A stretch of 22,182 bases of DNA, taken from DASSBG01 sp965651365. GTDB lineage: Bacteria > Pseudomonadota > Gammaproteobacteria > Xanthomonadales > Rhodanobacteraceae. Shown here piece after piece: positions 1 to 7,615 of the stretch. Within the stretch, counting starts at the first letter, position 1. Each line of letters begins with the position of its first letter. The notes beneath the pieces are model-generated. The model made no database searches, was not told the origin of the DNA, and saw only the letters and a list, made by a program, of their open reading frames with translations. The position numbers and the translations under genes are program-made. The stretch covers positions 1 through 22,182 of the forward strand of contig CBFGSA010000037.1 of NCBI GenBank assembly GCA_965651365.1, written 5' to 3'.

Positions 1-392
1 TCGATCACGCCGTGGCTGATGCCGCTGCCGCCGTGGCTGGCCAGGCCGGACGGCTTGTCCACGACCAGAAAATTGCGGTCTTCGTGGATGATGGCCTGTT
101 CGATGTTTTGCAATGCTTCGTCCGGTGGGCGCTGACTGCCCTCCGGTGCCGACTGGCGCACGGGAGGAATGCGCAATACGTCGCCCGCAGCCAGACGCCG
201 GCTGGGCTTGGCGCGACCGCCATTGACCCGCACCTGACCGGAACGGCACAGCCGGTAGACCAGGCTGCGCGGCACACCCTTGAGCAAGGCGTGGAGGCAG
301 TTGTCGAGGCGTTGCCCGTCCCGGTCCCGGCCGATGTCAATGTGTTGGACGCCGCCTGGGGCAGGCGCGGGAGTGCTTGTTTTGATTGGCAT
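1..392 (-). CDS. rluC: 23S rRNA pseudouridine synthase RluC, 5' part only (runs off the left edge)
   Basis: RluC makes pseudouridines at positions 955, 2504 and 2580 (E. coli numbering) in 23S rRNA. The frame begins at ATG 392-390 (MPIKTSTPAPAPGG...) and stays open to the window edge, giving about 130 residues. An S4 RNA-binding domain is visible at roughly residues 20-75 (RLDNCLHALLKGVPRSLVYR, then RSGQVRVNGGRAKPSRRLAAG written in two pieces). It is followed by the start of the synthase fold, with FLVVDKPSG and ASHGGSGISHGV. That HGGSG stretch is typical of RluC, where E. coli has a similar VHGGSG. The catalytic Asp (RLDRDTSG motif) lies beyond the window. The gene is divergent from rne, the arrangement seen in E. 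coli and many other gammaproteobacteria, which supports RluC over RluA or RluD. Confidence 0.88.
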   Translation of the reverse strand, partial: MPIKTSTPAPAPGGVQHIDIGRDRDGQRLDNCLHALLKGVPRSLVYRLCRSGQVRVNGGRAKPSRRLAAGDVLRIPPVRQSAPEGSQRPPDEALQNIEQAIIHEDRNFLVVDKPSGLASHGGSGISHGVI

Positions 393-712
393 GGGGTTCG
401 GTTCTTGTTACACTTCGCTGGCGTTATGCCGAGCTGGTTTTCAGTACCGGCGTCGGCGCCCTGCCCCGGTTCATCCGGGCGGATCACCCGGTCATTGTAC
501 CGATCGCGTCATCCACATGTCCGCTGGCCTTGGCAGGGCAGCAGCTTCCGGCACAACCGGCGCGCTGCTGCAGCGTGCAATCCCAACAATCACACCGTGG
601 CAGCCTCGACACGCTGCGCGGTCATTGCCACCTCGGTGTGGCGCGATCCCCGGCCGGGCGCTTGAGTGCGCCGCCGCGGCGCGCGGCCCTCCGGGATGGC
701 CGAGGAATAACA
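393..712. promoter_or_regulatory. rluC-rne divergent intergenic region (rne leader)
   Basis: This 320-bp stretch separates the rluC start from the rne start and contains no convincing gene. In E. coli the equivalent region carries the rne promoters and a long 5' UTR through which RNase E represses its own synthesis, and a similar role is inferred here. A candidate leader hairpin lies at 539-570: CAGCAGC (539-545) pairs with GCTGCTG (564-570), and an inner CCGG/CCGG stem (548-551/557-560) closes a five-base loop. I could not identify promoter boxes with confidence on either strand. The rne ribosome-binding site GAGGA (702-706) lies six bases before the ATG. Confidence 0.5.
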
Positions 713-3673
713 ATGAAACGCATGTTGATCAACGCGACTCAGCGTGAAGAGTTGCGTGTCGCCATCGTCGATGGCCAGACCCTGTACGACCTTGACGTCG
801 AAATCCCTTCACGCGAGCAGAAGAAAGCCAATATCTACAAGGGCCGCATCACCCGCGTCGAGCCCTCGCTGGAAGCCTGCTTCGTCGAATACGGCGCCGA
901 TCGCCACGGCTTTCTGCCGCTGAAGGAAATCTCGCACAAGTACTTCACCGACGGCATCGACCACCACAAGGCCGGCATCCGCGAGCTGATCAAGGAAGGC
1001 ACGTCCCTGATCGTGCAGGTGGAAAAGGAGGAACGCGGCAACAAGGGGGCGGCGCTGACGACCTACATCAGCCTGGCCGGCCGCTACATGGTGCTGATGC
1101 CGCTGAACCCCAAAGCCGGTGGCGTGTCGCGCCGCATCGAGGGCGAAGACCGTCAGGCACTGAAAGCCGCCATGTCGCACGTCACCGTGCCCGACGACAT
1201 GGGTTTGATTGTGCGCACCGCGGGCCTTGGACGCAACGCCGAGGAACTGCAGTGGGATCTGGATTATCTGCTGCAATTGTGGAAGGCCATCGACAAGGCT
1301 GCCAGCGAGCGCAAGGCGCCGTTCCTGATCTACCAGGAATCGAAGTTGTTCATCCGCGCCCTGCGCGACTACCTGCGCAACGACATCGGTGAAATCCTGA
1401 TCGACGAGGAAACCCTCTACAACGAAGCGCACGACTTCATGCAGCAGGTCATGCCCAACAGCCTGCGCAAGCTGAAGCTGTACCAGGACACCACGCCGCT
1501 GTTCTCGCGTTACCAGATCGAATCGCAGATCGACCAGGCCTACGGCCGCGTCGTGCGCCTGCCTTCCGGCGGCTCGATGGTGATCGACCATACCGAAGCG
1601 CTGACCTCGATCGACATCAACTCGGCCCGTGCCACCAAGGGCAGTGACATCGAGGAAACGGCATTCAACACCAACCTCGAAGCCGCCGAGGAAATCGGCC
1701 GTCAGTTGCGCATTCGCGACCTGGGCGGTCTGATCGTGATCGACTTCATCGACATGGACGCCGGCAAGCACCAGCGCGCCGTGGAAGATCGCTTGCGTGA
1801 TGCGCTGCAGCTCGATCGTGCCCGCGTGCAGATCGGGCGGATATCGCGCTTCGGCCTGCTGGAGATGTCACGTCAGCGACTGCGTGCCAGCCTTGGTGAA
1901 TCGACCCAGATTGTGTGCCCGCGTTGCGACGGTCACGGCAGCATCCGCAGCATCGAATCGCTGTCGCTGTCGATTCTGCGCGTGGTCGAAGAGCATGCCA
2001 TGAAGGACTCGACCGGTCAGGTGCTGGTGCAGGTGCCGCCCAGCGTGGCCAACTTCCTGCTCAATGAGAAGCGCGCCGCCGTGGTTGAAATCGAGATGCG
2101 CCACCAGACCCACGTGGTGGTGGTTGCCGATGACAAGCTGGTCACGCCGCACATGGAAATCTCGCGCCTGCGCAGCTCCGAGTTGGGCGAGCACAGCAAG
2201 CCCAGCTACGAGCGCCTGATCGCACCCGAGCCCACGCCGGTGCGCAAGATGGGCATCGAGGCCGGCTCGCATGAAGAGGCGGCAGTCAGCCGCATCACCC
2301 CGGCCCAGCCGGCCCCGCTGCATGTCGAGCCCACACCAGTCGACGAGCTTGTCCCTGCAGCCAAGGTCTCCGGCAGTGGCCTGCTGGCCCGGCTGGTCGG
2401 CTGGCTGAGCGGCAAGGATGCGGCGGACAGGAACACGGACGAGCGCAAGACATCGCGCTCGACTGGCAGCCGCAACAAGTCCGGCGGCCAGTCGCGTTCC
2501 GGCAGTCGCGGCGGGCGCGGCGACACGTCGCGCACTGGCCAGCGGCGCAGCAGCTCGCGTCAGGATGGTCGTGGCAGCAAGAGCCGATCCGGTGGTGGCT
2601 CCGGCAAGTCGCAGGACAAGCGCAAGTCAGGCAGCGGCGAGAAACGCTCCGGCAGCGCCAGGTCCGGCGGGCGCAGCCAGGCACGCAAATCTTCCGGGCG
2701 CGCCTCCGGCACAGACAAGCAGGGAGCACCCGCCAGCAACGAAAACGACAAGAATACGCAGCGCGGCAATGCGCCGACTGCGGCACCCGCGGCATCTGAC
2801 GGCACGGACACGGCCAAGTCCCCTGCTCCGGCAACCAAGTCAGCACCCGCAGCATCCACCGCGAAGCCGGATGATGTGACGCAGACGCCTGCGAATGACC
2901 AGGCTGCGGCGGGCAGCAACGAGAACGCGAGCGCACAGGGCACCGGCAGTTCCGGCAATACCGAAGGCGGCGGCGACAGCAACAAGAGCGGTCGTTCGCG
3001 TCGTCGCGGTCGTCGTGGTGGCCGCCGTCGCCGCCGCGGTGGCAGCAAGGGCAGCAGCCAGACTGGTACGGCACCAACCGAGCAGGCCGTCAGCGACTAT
3101 CAGGACGATGACGGCGGCAAGGAGACCCGCATCCGCGCGCCCTGGGGCGAAGTCCAGGAGTCGCAGGCCAACAATGCCGACAGCGACGGCTCTCGATCGG
3201 TGCCTGCCACCAGTGGCGACAAAGCCGATTCGCAGCCGAGCGCGTCCACCAATCCGGCGGGCGACAAGGCGCCAAGCGGCGCCGAGCCGAAGAAACCTGC
3301 AAGCCCGAGCCGGCAGAACAAGGCTGCCAATGAGCAATCCACCGCGAAATCAGGTCAGCCTGCGGCACCCAAGCCTGCAGTGAGTGCCGACAGCACCGCA
3401 GCACCGCCACCGGCCGAGAAACCTGCGCAAGCACCGGCACCCGTGCCCAGGTCAGGCCCGGACGCCAGCCAGACAGCTGCCAGGCCTGCAGCAGATGCGA
3501 CCACGTCGAAACCGGATACCGTTCCGCCTTCCACACGTGCCGACAAGCCGCCTGTCGAGAACAAGGCACCGGCCACTGCTTCGACCCAACCCGTCGCAAG
3601 CCGGAGTGAAGAAAAGCCACAGGCACAGGTGGCAACGCCATCCGACTCCAGCCATCAGACGTCCGGCGTTTGA
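713..3673 (+). CDS. rne: Ribonuclease E
   Basis: RNase E is the essential endoribonuclease that starts most mRNA decay and processes rRNA and tRNA. Its C-terminal half scaffolds the degradosome at the inner membrane. The protein has 986 residues from ATG 713, and MKRMLINATQREELRVAIVD is a textbook N-terminus. The S1 domain lies at about residues 37-120. The DNase I-like catalytic region carries D301 (TSIDINSARATKG) and D344 (VIDFIDMD), matching E. coli D303 and D346. The zinc-link Cys pair CPRC is at 402-405, matching E. coli 404/407. After about residue 520 the sequence is low-complexity, Ser/Gly/Lys/Arg/Pro-rich and probably disordered, with a dense Arg patch near residues 757-780 that likely binds RNA. 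The frame is open upstream to 386, but that extension is compositional noise; the GAGGA at 702-706 and family alignment fix the start. Confidence 0.97.
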   Translation: MKRMLINATQREELRVAIVDGQTLYDLDVEIPSREQKKANIYKGRITRVEPSLEACFVEYGADRHGFLPLKEISHKYFTDGIDHHKAGIRELIKEGTSLIVQVEKEERGNKGAALTTYISLAGRYMVLMPLNPKAGGVSRRIEGEDRQALKAAMSHVTVPDDMGLIVRTAGLGRNAEELQWDLDYLLQLWKAIDKAASERKAPFLIYQESKLFIRALRDYLRNDIGEILIDEETLYNEAHDFMQQVMPNSLRKLKLYQDTTPLFSRYQIESQIDQAYGRVVRLPSGGSMVIDHTEALTSIDINSARATKGSDIEETAFNTNLEAAEEIGRQLRIRDLGGLIVIDFIDMDAGKHQRAVEDRLRDALQLDRARVQIGRISRFGLLEMSRQRLRASLGESTQIVCPRCDGHGSIRSIESLSLSILRVVEEHAMKDSTGQVLVQVPPSVANFLLNEKRAAVVEIEMRHQTHVVVVADDKLVTPHMEISRLRSSELGEHSKPSYERLIAPEPTPVRKMGIEAGSHEEAAVSRITPAQPAPLHVEPTPVDELVPAAKVSGSGLLARLVGWLSGKDAADRNTDERKTSRSTGSRNKSGGQSRSGSRGGRGDTSRTGQRRSSSRQDGRGSKSRSGGGSGKSQDKRKSGSGEKRSGSARSGGRSQARKSSGRASGTDKQGAPASNENDKNTQRGNAPTAAPAASDGTDTAKSPAPATKSAPAASTAKPDDVTQTPANDQAAAGSNENASAQGTGSSGNTEGGGDSNKSGRSRRRGRRGGRRRRRGGSKGSSQTGTAPTEQAVSDYQDDDGGKETRIRAPWGEVQESQANNADSDGSRSVPATSGDKADSQPSASTNPAGDKAPSGAEPKKPASPSRQNKAANEQSTAKSGQPAAPKPAVSADSTAAPPPAEKPAQAPAPVPRSGPDASQTAARPAADATTSKPDTVPPSTRADKPPVENKAPATASTQPVASRSEEKPQAQVATPSDSSHQTSGV

Positions 3674-3686
3674 GAAGGGACACGGT

Positions 3687-3725
3687 CCACAGCATTCCCG
3701 CCAAGCATCGGCGGAAATGCTGTGG
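3687..3725. terminator. Long hairpin between convergent rne and uvrY
   Basis: The arm 3687-3702 (CCACAGCATTCCCGCC) pairs with 3710-3725 (GGCGGAAATGCTGTGG) over 16 positions with one C-A mismatch, and a seven-base loop closes it. It sits 14 bases after the rne stop and 15 bases after the regulator stop on the other strand, so it can serve both transcripts. Neither side has a real T-tract. It may therefore act as a 3'-end stabiliser or a weak bidirectional terminator rather than a classical intrinsic one. Confidence 0.6.
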
Positions 3726-3740
3726 ATGATTGATGCGGAT

Positions 3741-4400
3741 TCAGGATTGGTCGTGTGGTGGGGCCTGCTCGGGCTCGCCAAGGCCGTAGGCATTGATCAG
3801 ATGCGCCAGGGCAATCGCGTTGTCGATTTCCAGTTTCTCGAACAGGCGCTGCTTGTAGGTTGACACGGTCTTGGGGCTCAGATTGAGCCGGCTGCCGATT
3901 TCCTTGACCATGATGCCGCGCACCAGCATCAAGCCGACTTCCAGCTCGCGGGCCGTGACCTTGTCGAACGGCGAGGCGCTGCCGTTGACGCTGTCCAGCG
4001 CCAGTTGCTGCGCCACGGCCGGCGCCAGGTAGGATTGCCCTTGGGCGGCCTTGCGCACGGCAATCAGCAGCTCGCTGGCCGGGCAGCCCTTGGTCAGGTA
4101 ACCCAGTGCGCCGGCCTCCAGCAGGCGCCGCGGCAGACGCGAGTTCTCGATTGCGGTCAGCACCACCACACGGGTGCGCGTGTCGGCCTGATTCAGCCGT
4201 TTGGTCAGATCCAGACCGCTGCTGCCGGGCAGATGCACATCCACAAGCGCCACGTCGGGCTTGAGCTCGCGAATCTGGCGCAGCCCGGACTCGGCATCGC
4301 CGGCCTCGCCAATGACATGAAAGCCGCCCTCGCCTTCCAGGATCATGCGAAAGCCCGCACGTACCAGCTCGTGGTCATCCACGATTACGACATCAACCAT
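3741..4400 (-). CDS. uvrY: NarL/FixJ-type response regulator of the UvrY/GacA group
   Basis: This is a two-component response regulator. UvrY/GacA proteins are phosphorylated by BarA/GacS and activate small RNAs that titrate CsrA/RsmA. The 219-residue protein opens with a receiver domain (MVDVVIVDDHELVRAG). The acidic pair D8/D9, phosphoacceptor D54 (ALVDVHLPG), T82 and K104 (YLTKG) are all visible. A LuxR-type helix-turn-helix follows at about 147-205, with VTARELEV, VKEIGSRLNLSPKTVSTYK and RLFEKLEI. Length and layout match UvrY/GacA. Placement beside the tRNA-Leu/Cys/Gly, pgsA and uvrC block supports this subgroup, since uvrY lies next to uvrC in enterobacteria and pseudomonads. Here, however, it lies downstream of the tRNAs instead of upstream of uvrC. 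An extended -10 box upstream (4469-4477) suggests its own promoter. No cognate kinase is in view. Confidence 0.85.
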   Translation of the reverse strand: MVDVVIVDDHELVRAGFRMILEGEGGFHVIGEAGDAESGLRQIRELKPDVALVDVHLPGSSGLDLTKRLNQADTRTRVVVLTAIENSRLPRRLLEAGALGYLTKGCPASELLIAVRKAAQGQSYLAPAVAQQLALDSVNGSASPFDKVTARELEVGLMLVRGIMVKEIGSRLNLSPKTVSTYKQRLFEKLEIDNAIALAHLINAYGLGEPEQAPPHDQS

Positions 4401-4468
4401 CCCCCACCCCGATCATGCAGTCTGATCCAAACCGGATACGGGCTCCCGAACAGCAGCCCCACGGGTCG

Positions 4469-4477
4469 ATCATAACA
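4469..4477 (-). promoter_or_regulatory. Candidate extended -10 promoter for the uvrY-type gene
   Basis: Read on the minus strand this is TGTTATGAT, that is TGN followed by TATGAT, one base from the TATAAT consensus. It lies about 70 bases upstream of the regulator ATG and downstream of tRNA-Leu. No good -35 hexamer is present, which is tolerated when a TGN extension exists. Predicted by eye only. Confidence 0.4.
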
Positions 4478-4563
4478 GGACACACCGCACTGCGCCTTGC
4501 TCCGCATCGGTCGGGACAAAGCGGGCCTCTCGCAATGAAATCGTCGGGCACAACACGCCGATC

Positions 4564-4649
4564 TGGTGCCCGGGGCGGGAATCGAACCCGCATGGATGAA
4601 ATCCGAGGGATTTTAAGTCCCTTGCGTCTACCAGTTCCGCCACCCGGGC
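4564..4649 (-). tRNA. tRNA-Leu (anticodon UAA)
   Basis: The minus strand begins GCCCGGGTGGCGGAACTGG and ends CCCGGGCACCA with an encoded CCA. The seven-base acceptor stem pairs perfectly. The anticodon loop is CTTAAAA between AGGGA and TCCCT, giving anticodon TAA. A class II variable arm (GGAT-TTC-ATCC) and a GCGGG/CCCGC T-stem with TTCGATT loop are present. It resembles E. coli leuZ in sequence and in neighbourhood. Confidence 0.96.
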
Positions 4650-4711
4650 GGTGGGGATCATGCGTCACGGGACGAATTTCTGCCGTGGTGCCTGCAGGAT
4701 ATGAAGACAAA

Positions 4712-4785
4712 TGGAGGCCAGGGTCGGAATCGAACCGGCGTACACGGCTTTGCAGGCCGCTGCATAACCACTCTGCCACCTGGCC
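4712..4785 (-). tRNA. tRNA-Cys (anticodon GCA)
   Basis: The minus strand begins GGCCAGGTGGCAGAGTGG and ends CCTGGCCTCCA with an encoded CCA. The acceptor stem GGCCAGG/CCTGGCC is perfect. The anticodon loop, flanked by GGC and GCC, reads GCA. It lies 62 bases upstream of tRNA-Leu in transcription order and 28 bases upstream of no protein gene, so it is probably co-transcribed with tRNA-Leu. It corresponds to E. coli cysT. Confidence 0.96.
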
Positions 4786-4869
4786 ACAGGTGTCTGTTGC
4801 CTTGACCCGCTGCGTGAACGCACGTGCGTTGCGGCGTAACCAAGCTTAGCTGCATCGGGCCAAAACAAC

Positions 4870-4893
4870 AAAACCCCGGCGAACCGGGGTTTT
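4870..4893 (-). terminator. Intrinsic terminator after tRNA-Gly
   Basis: AAAACCCCGG (4870-4879) and CCGGGGTTTT (4884-4893) form a perfect ten-base-pair stem with a four-base loop. On the minus strand the stem is followed by a T-rich stretch (TGTTGTTTTG). It would end the uvrC-pgsA-tRNA-Gly transcript and leave tRNA-Cys/tRNA-Leu to read-through or a separate promoter. The flanking A/T runs mean it could also work on the plus strand, where no gene needs it. Confidence 0.8.
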
Positions 4894-4921
4894 GCACAGG
4901 ACTGCTGAAAGCCCGAATCTC

Positions 4922-4997
4922 TGGAGCGGGAAACGAGGCTCGAACTCGCGACCTCAACCTTGGCAAGGTTGCGCTCTACCAACTGAGCTATTCCCGC
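4922..4997 (-). tRNA. tRNA-Gly (anticodon GCC)
   Basis: The minus strand begins GCGGGAATAGCTCAGTTGG and ends TTCCCGCTCCA with an encoded CCA. The acceptor stem GCGGGAA/TTCCCGC is perfect. The anticodon loop TTGCCAA between AACC and GGTT gives GCC. It starts 38 bases after the pgsA stop, so it is probably part of that transcript. It corresponds to E. coli glyW, which also follows pgsA. Confidence 0.96.
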
Positions 4998-5035
4998 CCG
5001 CGAAGCAGCGTATATTACCGCCTCCGTGAATTGTG

Positions 5036-5698
5036 TCAAGCCTTGTCGACATCTTCTGTCGATGGTGCATCGGCAAGCCGGCGTGACGATGCATCAGTGC
5101 TGGCCAGACCGCCGCTGTTGAGGGTCGGCCATGCCGCTTTCAGGTACAGCAAACCCGACCAGATGGTGAGGATGGCGGCGATCACCAGCAAGGTTTCGCC
5201 GACTCGCCAGTAGCGCAGCAGCTCGGCTTCCTTGTCGTGCTCCAGCAGCAGTACCACGATGGCCACGCTCTGCATCGCGGTTTTCAACTTGCCCAGCATG
5301 GCCACGCTGACCTTGGTGCGCTGGCCCATTTCGGCCATCCATTCGCGCAGCGCCGAAATGCCGATTTCGCGGCCCACGATGACCGCAGCAGTAATGGCCA
5401 GCAACTCGGTCGGGTGGCTTTGCACCAGCAGAAACAGGGTCACGGCGACCATCAGCTTGTCGGCGACCGGATCGAGGAAGGCGCCGAAATCCGAGGTCTG
5501 GTTCCAGCGCCGCGCAAGATAGCCGTCCAGCCAGTCGGTAAAGGCTGCAAGAACAAAGATGAGCGCCGCGCCGAGGTTGGAAAAGCGCAGCGGTATGGCC
5601 TCAACCACCGCATGTGAATAGTAGACCAGCACCATCACCGGCAACAGCAGGATGCGGAACAGGGTCAACCAGGTCGGGAGACTGAGGCGGGTTTTCAT
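5036..5698 (-). CDS. pgsA: CDP-diacylglycerol-glycerol-3-phosphate 3-phosphatidyltransferase
   Basis: PgsA transfers phosphatidyl from CDP-diacylglycerol to glycerol-3-phosphate. This is the committed step to phosphatidylglycerol and cardiolipin, at the inner membrane. The 220-residue protein shows the complete CDP-alcohol phosphotransferase signature DG-x2-AR-x8-G-x3-D-x3-D at about residues 57-79 (DGYLARR...DFGAFLDPVADK). Several hydrophobic segments are visible, including LLPVMVLVYY, LGAALIFVLAAF, LMVAVTLFLL, SVAIVVLLL and ETLLVIAAILTIW. The start is ATG 5698 (MKTRLSLPTWLTLFRI); the frame stays open to 5806, but that stretch overlaps uvrC. uvrC ends 22 bases upstream and tRNA-Gly follows, so one transcript is likely. 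The polar C-terminal tail after about residue 195 (ASTDASSRRLADAPSTED) is longer than usual. Confidence 0.95.
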   Translation of the reverse strand: MKTRLSLPTWLTLFRILLLPVMVLVYYSHAVVEAIPLRFSNLGAALIFVLAAFTDWLDGYLARRWNQTSDFGAFLDPVADKLMVAVTLFLLVQSHPTELLAITAAVIVGREIGISALREWMAEMGQRTKVSVAMLGKLKTAMQSVAIVVLLLEHDKEAELLRYWRVGETLLVIAAILTIWSGLLYLKAAWPTLNSGGLASTDASSRRLADAPSTEDVDKA

Positions 5699-5720
5699 GG
5701 CAGCCAGGGAATAGCGGATT

Positions 5721-7535
5721 TCAGTTGTGCAGATGCTGGTAGATGCGCTCGGCCAGGGTACGACTGATGCCCTTGACGGTGGACAGTTCCTCCACGCCGG
5801 CAGCACTCAGGCCATCCAGGCCACCGAAGGCACGCAACAAGGTAACACGCCGCTGGTGGCCAATGCCGGGAATGTCCTCCAGCGCACTGCGCTGGCGGCT
5901 GGCGGCACGCCGGCGGCGGTGTCCGGTGATGGCGAATCGGTGTGACTCATCGCGAATCTCGTCGACCAGATGCAGCGCCGGGGAATGCGGGCCGGGCTGG
6001 ATGCTGCGACCGCTGGTGGCCAGCACCAGCGACTCCTGGCCGGAACGCCGGGCCGGTCCCTTGGCCACACCCACGATTCGAACGCTGTCGATACCGAGCT
6101 CATCGAGTACCCCGCGGGCTTGCGCGACCTGCCCCTTGCCGCCGTCGATCAGGAGAATGTCCGGGCACTCCCCTTCACCTTCGGCCACCTTGCGGAAACG
6201 GCGCATCAGCGCCGCATGCATGGCTGCGTAATCGTCGCCCGGTGTAATACCTTCGATGTTGAAGCGCCGGTAGTGTGATTTCAGAGCGCCGTCGGGACCG
6301 AACACCACGCACGAGGCCACGGTGGCCTCGCCGCGGGTATGGCTGATATCAAAGCACTCGATGCGTCTGGGCAAATCCTGCATCTCCAGCGTTCTGGCCA
6401 GATCGATCCAGCGCTTCTCGCGCGACTGGCGCGATGCCATGCGGGCGTCCAGCGCTGCGGCCGCGTTGCGTTCAGCCATGGCCAGAAAGCGGGCGCGCTG
6501 GCTGCGCACCCCGGTCTTGACCGCGACCGGCTTGCCGCGATGCTCGCTGAGGGCCGTGCCCAGCAGTTCGGCTGTTGGTTTTGGCAGGGCGCAGACAATT
6601 TCCCCGGGCGGCGGCTGGTCCAGATAGTACTGGGCTATGAACTGCTCCAGCACCTGGCCGGGCTCGTCATCCAGGGCCAGGCGCGGGAAAAAGTCGCGCG
6701 AACCGAGGTTGATGCCGTTGCGCAGCGACAACATGCTGATGCAGGCCATGCCGCCCTGCACATGGCAGGCCAGCACGTCCATGCTCCGGCCTTCGCCGCG
6801 CACATGCTGTTCGGCATACAGCGTGCGCAGCGCCGCAATCTGGTCACGCAGACGGGCCGCCTTCTCGAACTCGAGATCCGCACTGGCGCGGGCCATGACC
6901 TCACCAAGCTCGTCGATGATCTCGCTGCTCTGCCCTCTCAGGAACATGCGCAGGTGGCGCACGTCGCGGCGGTAATCCTCGGCAGAGATGAAGCCGACGC
7001 ACGGCGCGCTGCAGCGCCCGATCTGATACTGCAGGCACGGCCTGGAACGATTGGCAAAAAAGCTGTCTTCACACTGGCGCACCTTGAACAGCTTGTGCAT
7101 CAGATCCAGGCTCTGGCGCACGGCCCGGGCGCTGGGATACGGCCCGAAGTATTCGCCCGGTTTGGTCTGCGGCCCCCGATGCATGGCAAGACGCGGATAC
7201 TCGTGGTCCCCGGAAAGATGAATCCAGGGATAGCTCTTGTCGTCGCGCAACATGATGTTGTAGCGCGGCTTGAGCGACTTGATCAGCTGCGATTCCAGCA
7301 GCAGCGCTTCACTCGCTGTGCGTGTCACGGTGACCTGGACGCGGGCAATGCGCGCGACCATGGCGGCGATCCGCGGCTGCATGTTCGGGCGCAGGAAATA
7401 ACTGCCGACGCGCTTTTTCAGGTTGGCTGCCTTGCCGACATACAGCAGTTCGTCGTTCTTGTCGAAATAGCGGTACACGCCCGGCGAATTGCTCAAGGTG
7501 CGCGTGAATGCCTTGCCGTCGAACGTATTGGCCAT
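5721..7535 (-). CDS. uvrC: UvrABC excision nuclease subunit C
   Basis: UvrC makes both incisions around a DNA lesion after UvrA and UvrB mark it. The protein has 604 residues against 610 in E. coli. The N-terminal GIY-YIG nuclease contains GVYRYFD (19-25), YVGKAANLKKRV (32-43) and an acidic catalytic residue near 76-81; this half makes the 3' cut. Four cysteines at 155, 167, 175 and 179 match the spacing reported to hold a 4Fe-4S cluster in E. coli UvrC. A UVR domain that binds UvrB lies near 205-240 (DLEFEKAARLRDQIAAL). The RNase H-like half that makes the 5' cut shows D395 (ECFDISH), D434 and D463 (LIDGGKGQ). A tandem helix-hairpin-helix closes the protein (LEDIPGIG and LSTVKGIS). It is followed 22 bases on by pgsA. 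The phosphatase gene upstream is separated by 75 bases carrying a REP-like repeat. Confidence 0.97.
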   Translation of the reverse strand: MANTFDGKAFTRTLSNSPGVYRYFDKNDELLYVGKAANLKKRVGSYFLRPNMQPRIAAMVARIARVQVTVTRTASEALLLESQLIKSLKPRYNIMLRDDKSYPWIHLSGDHEYPRLAMHRGPQTKPGEYFGPYPSARAVRQSLDLMHKLFKVRQCEDSFFANRSRPCLQYQIGRCSAPCVGFISAEDYRRDVRHLRMFLRGQSSEIIDELGEVMARASADLEFEKAARLRDQIAALRTLYAEQHVRGEGRSMDVLACHVQGGMACISMLSLRNGINLGSRDFFPRLALDDEPGQVLEQFIAQYYLDQPPPGEIVCALPKPTAELLGTALSEHRGKPVAVKTGVRSQRARFLAMAERNAAAALDARMASRQSREKRWIDLARTLEMQDLPRRIECFDISHTRGEATVASCVVFGPDGALKSHYRRFNIEGITPGDDYAAMHAALMRRFRKVAEGEGECPDILLIDGGKGQVAQARGVLDELGIDSVRIVGVAKGPARRSGQESLVLATSGRSIQPGPHSPALHLVDEIRDESHRFAITGHRRRRAASRQRSALEDIPGIGHQRRVTLLRAFGGLDGLSAAGVEELSTVKGISRTLAERIYQHLHN

Positions 7536-7589
7536 TGCCCTATTGTATTGGAGTGCCCTGCTCCGGGCTGATCGTGGTCATGGGCTCTT

Positions 7590-7615
7590 GATCGCGGCCA
7601 TGGGCCGCTCCTACA
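7590..7615 (-). repeat. REP-like palindromic repeat, single copy, at the 3' end of the phosphatase gene
   Basis: Read on the minus strand this is TGTAGGAGCGG followed by CCCATGGCCGCGATC. It has the same TGTAGGAGCG head and CGCGA tail as the two arms of the element at 12904-13085. GCGGCC...GGCCGC can fold into a hairpin. Repeats of this form are abundant between genes in Xanthomonadales. The TAG in its head is the stop codon of the phosphatase gene. A second, more degenerate copy (GATCGTGGTCATGGG) lies just beside it at about 7570-7584. Confidence 0.7.

Noticed and set aside
5..487. Open frames of 160 codons (minus) and 217 codons (plus) over the rluC region
   Set aside because: Both are in the wrong phase. 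The minus frame from ATG 392 gives a clear RluC sequence and is open to the window edge.
386..712. 109-codon N-terminal extension of rne in the same frame
   Set aside because: RNase E alignment starts at MKRMLINATQ, a ribosome-binding site precedes ATG 713, and the extension overlaps the leader and the rluC start.
809..1771. 320-codon minus frame opposite rne
   Set aside because: Antisense shadow caused by high GC; no family similarity and rne is certain.
2295..3383. Several frames over the rne C-terminal region
   Set aside because: Low-complexity GC-rich sequence opens all frames. The Arg/Ser/Gly-rich RNase E tail is the continuing product of a certain gene.
7542..7547. TACAAT as a -10 box for uvrC
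   Set aside because: It lies only seven bases before the start codon and lacks a supporting -35 box.
6339..7571. 410-codon plus frame opposite uvrC
   Set aside because: Antisense of a certain gene; composition is a typical mirror of minus-strand codon bias.
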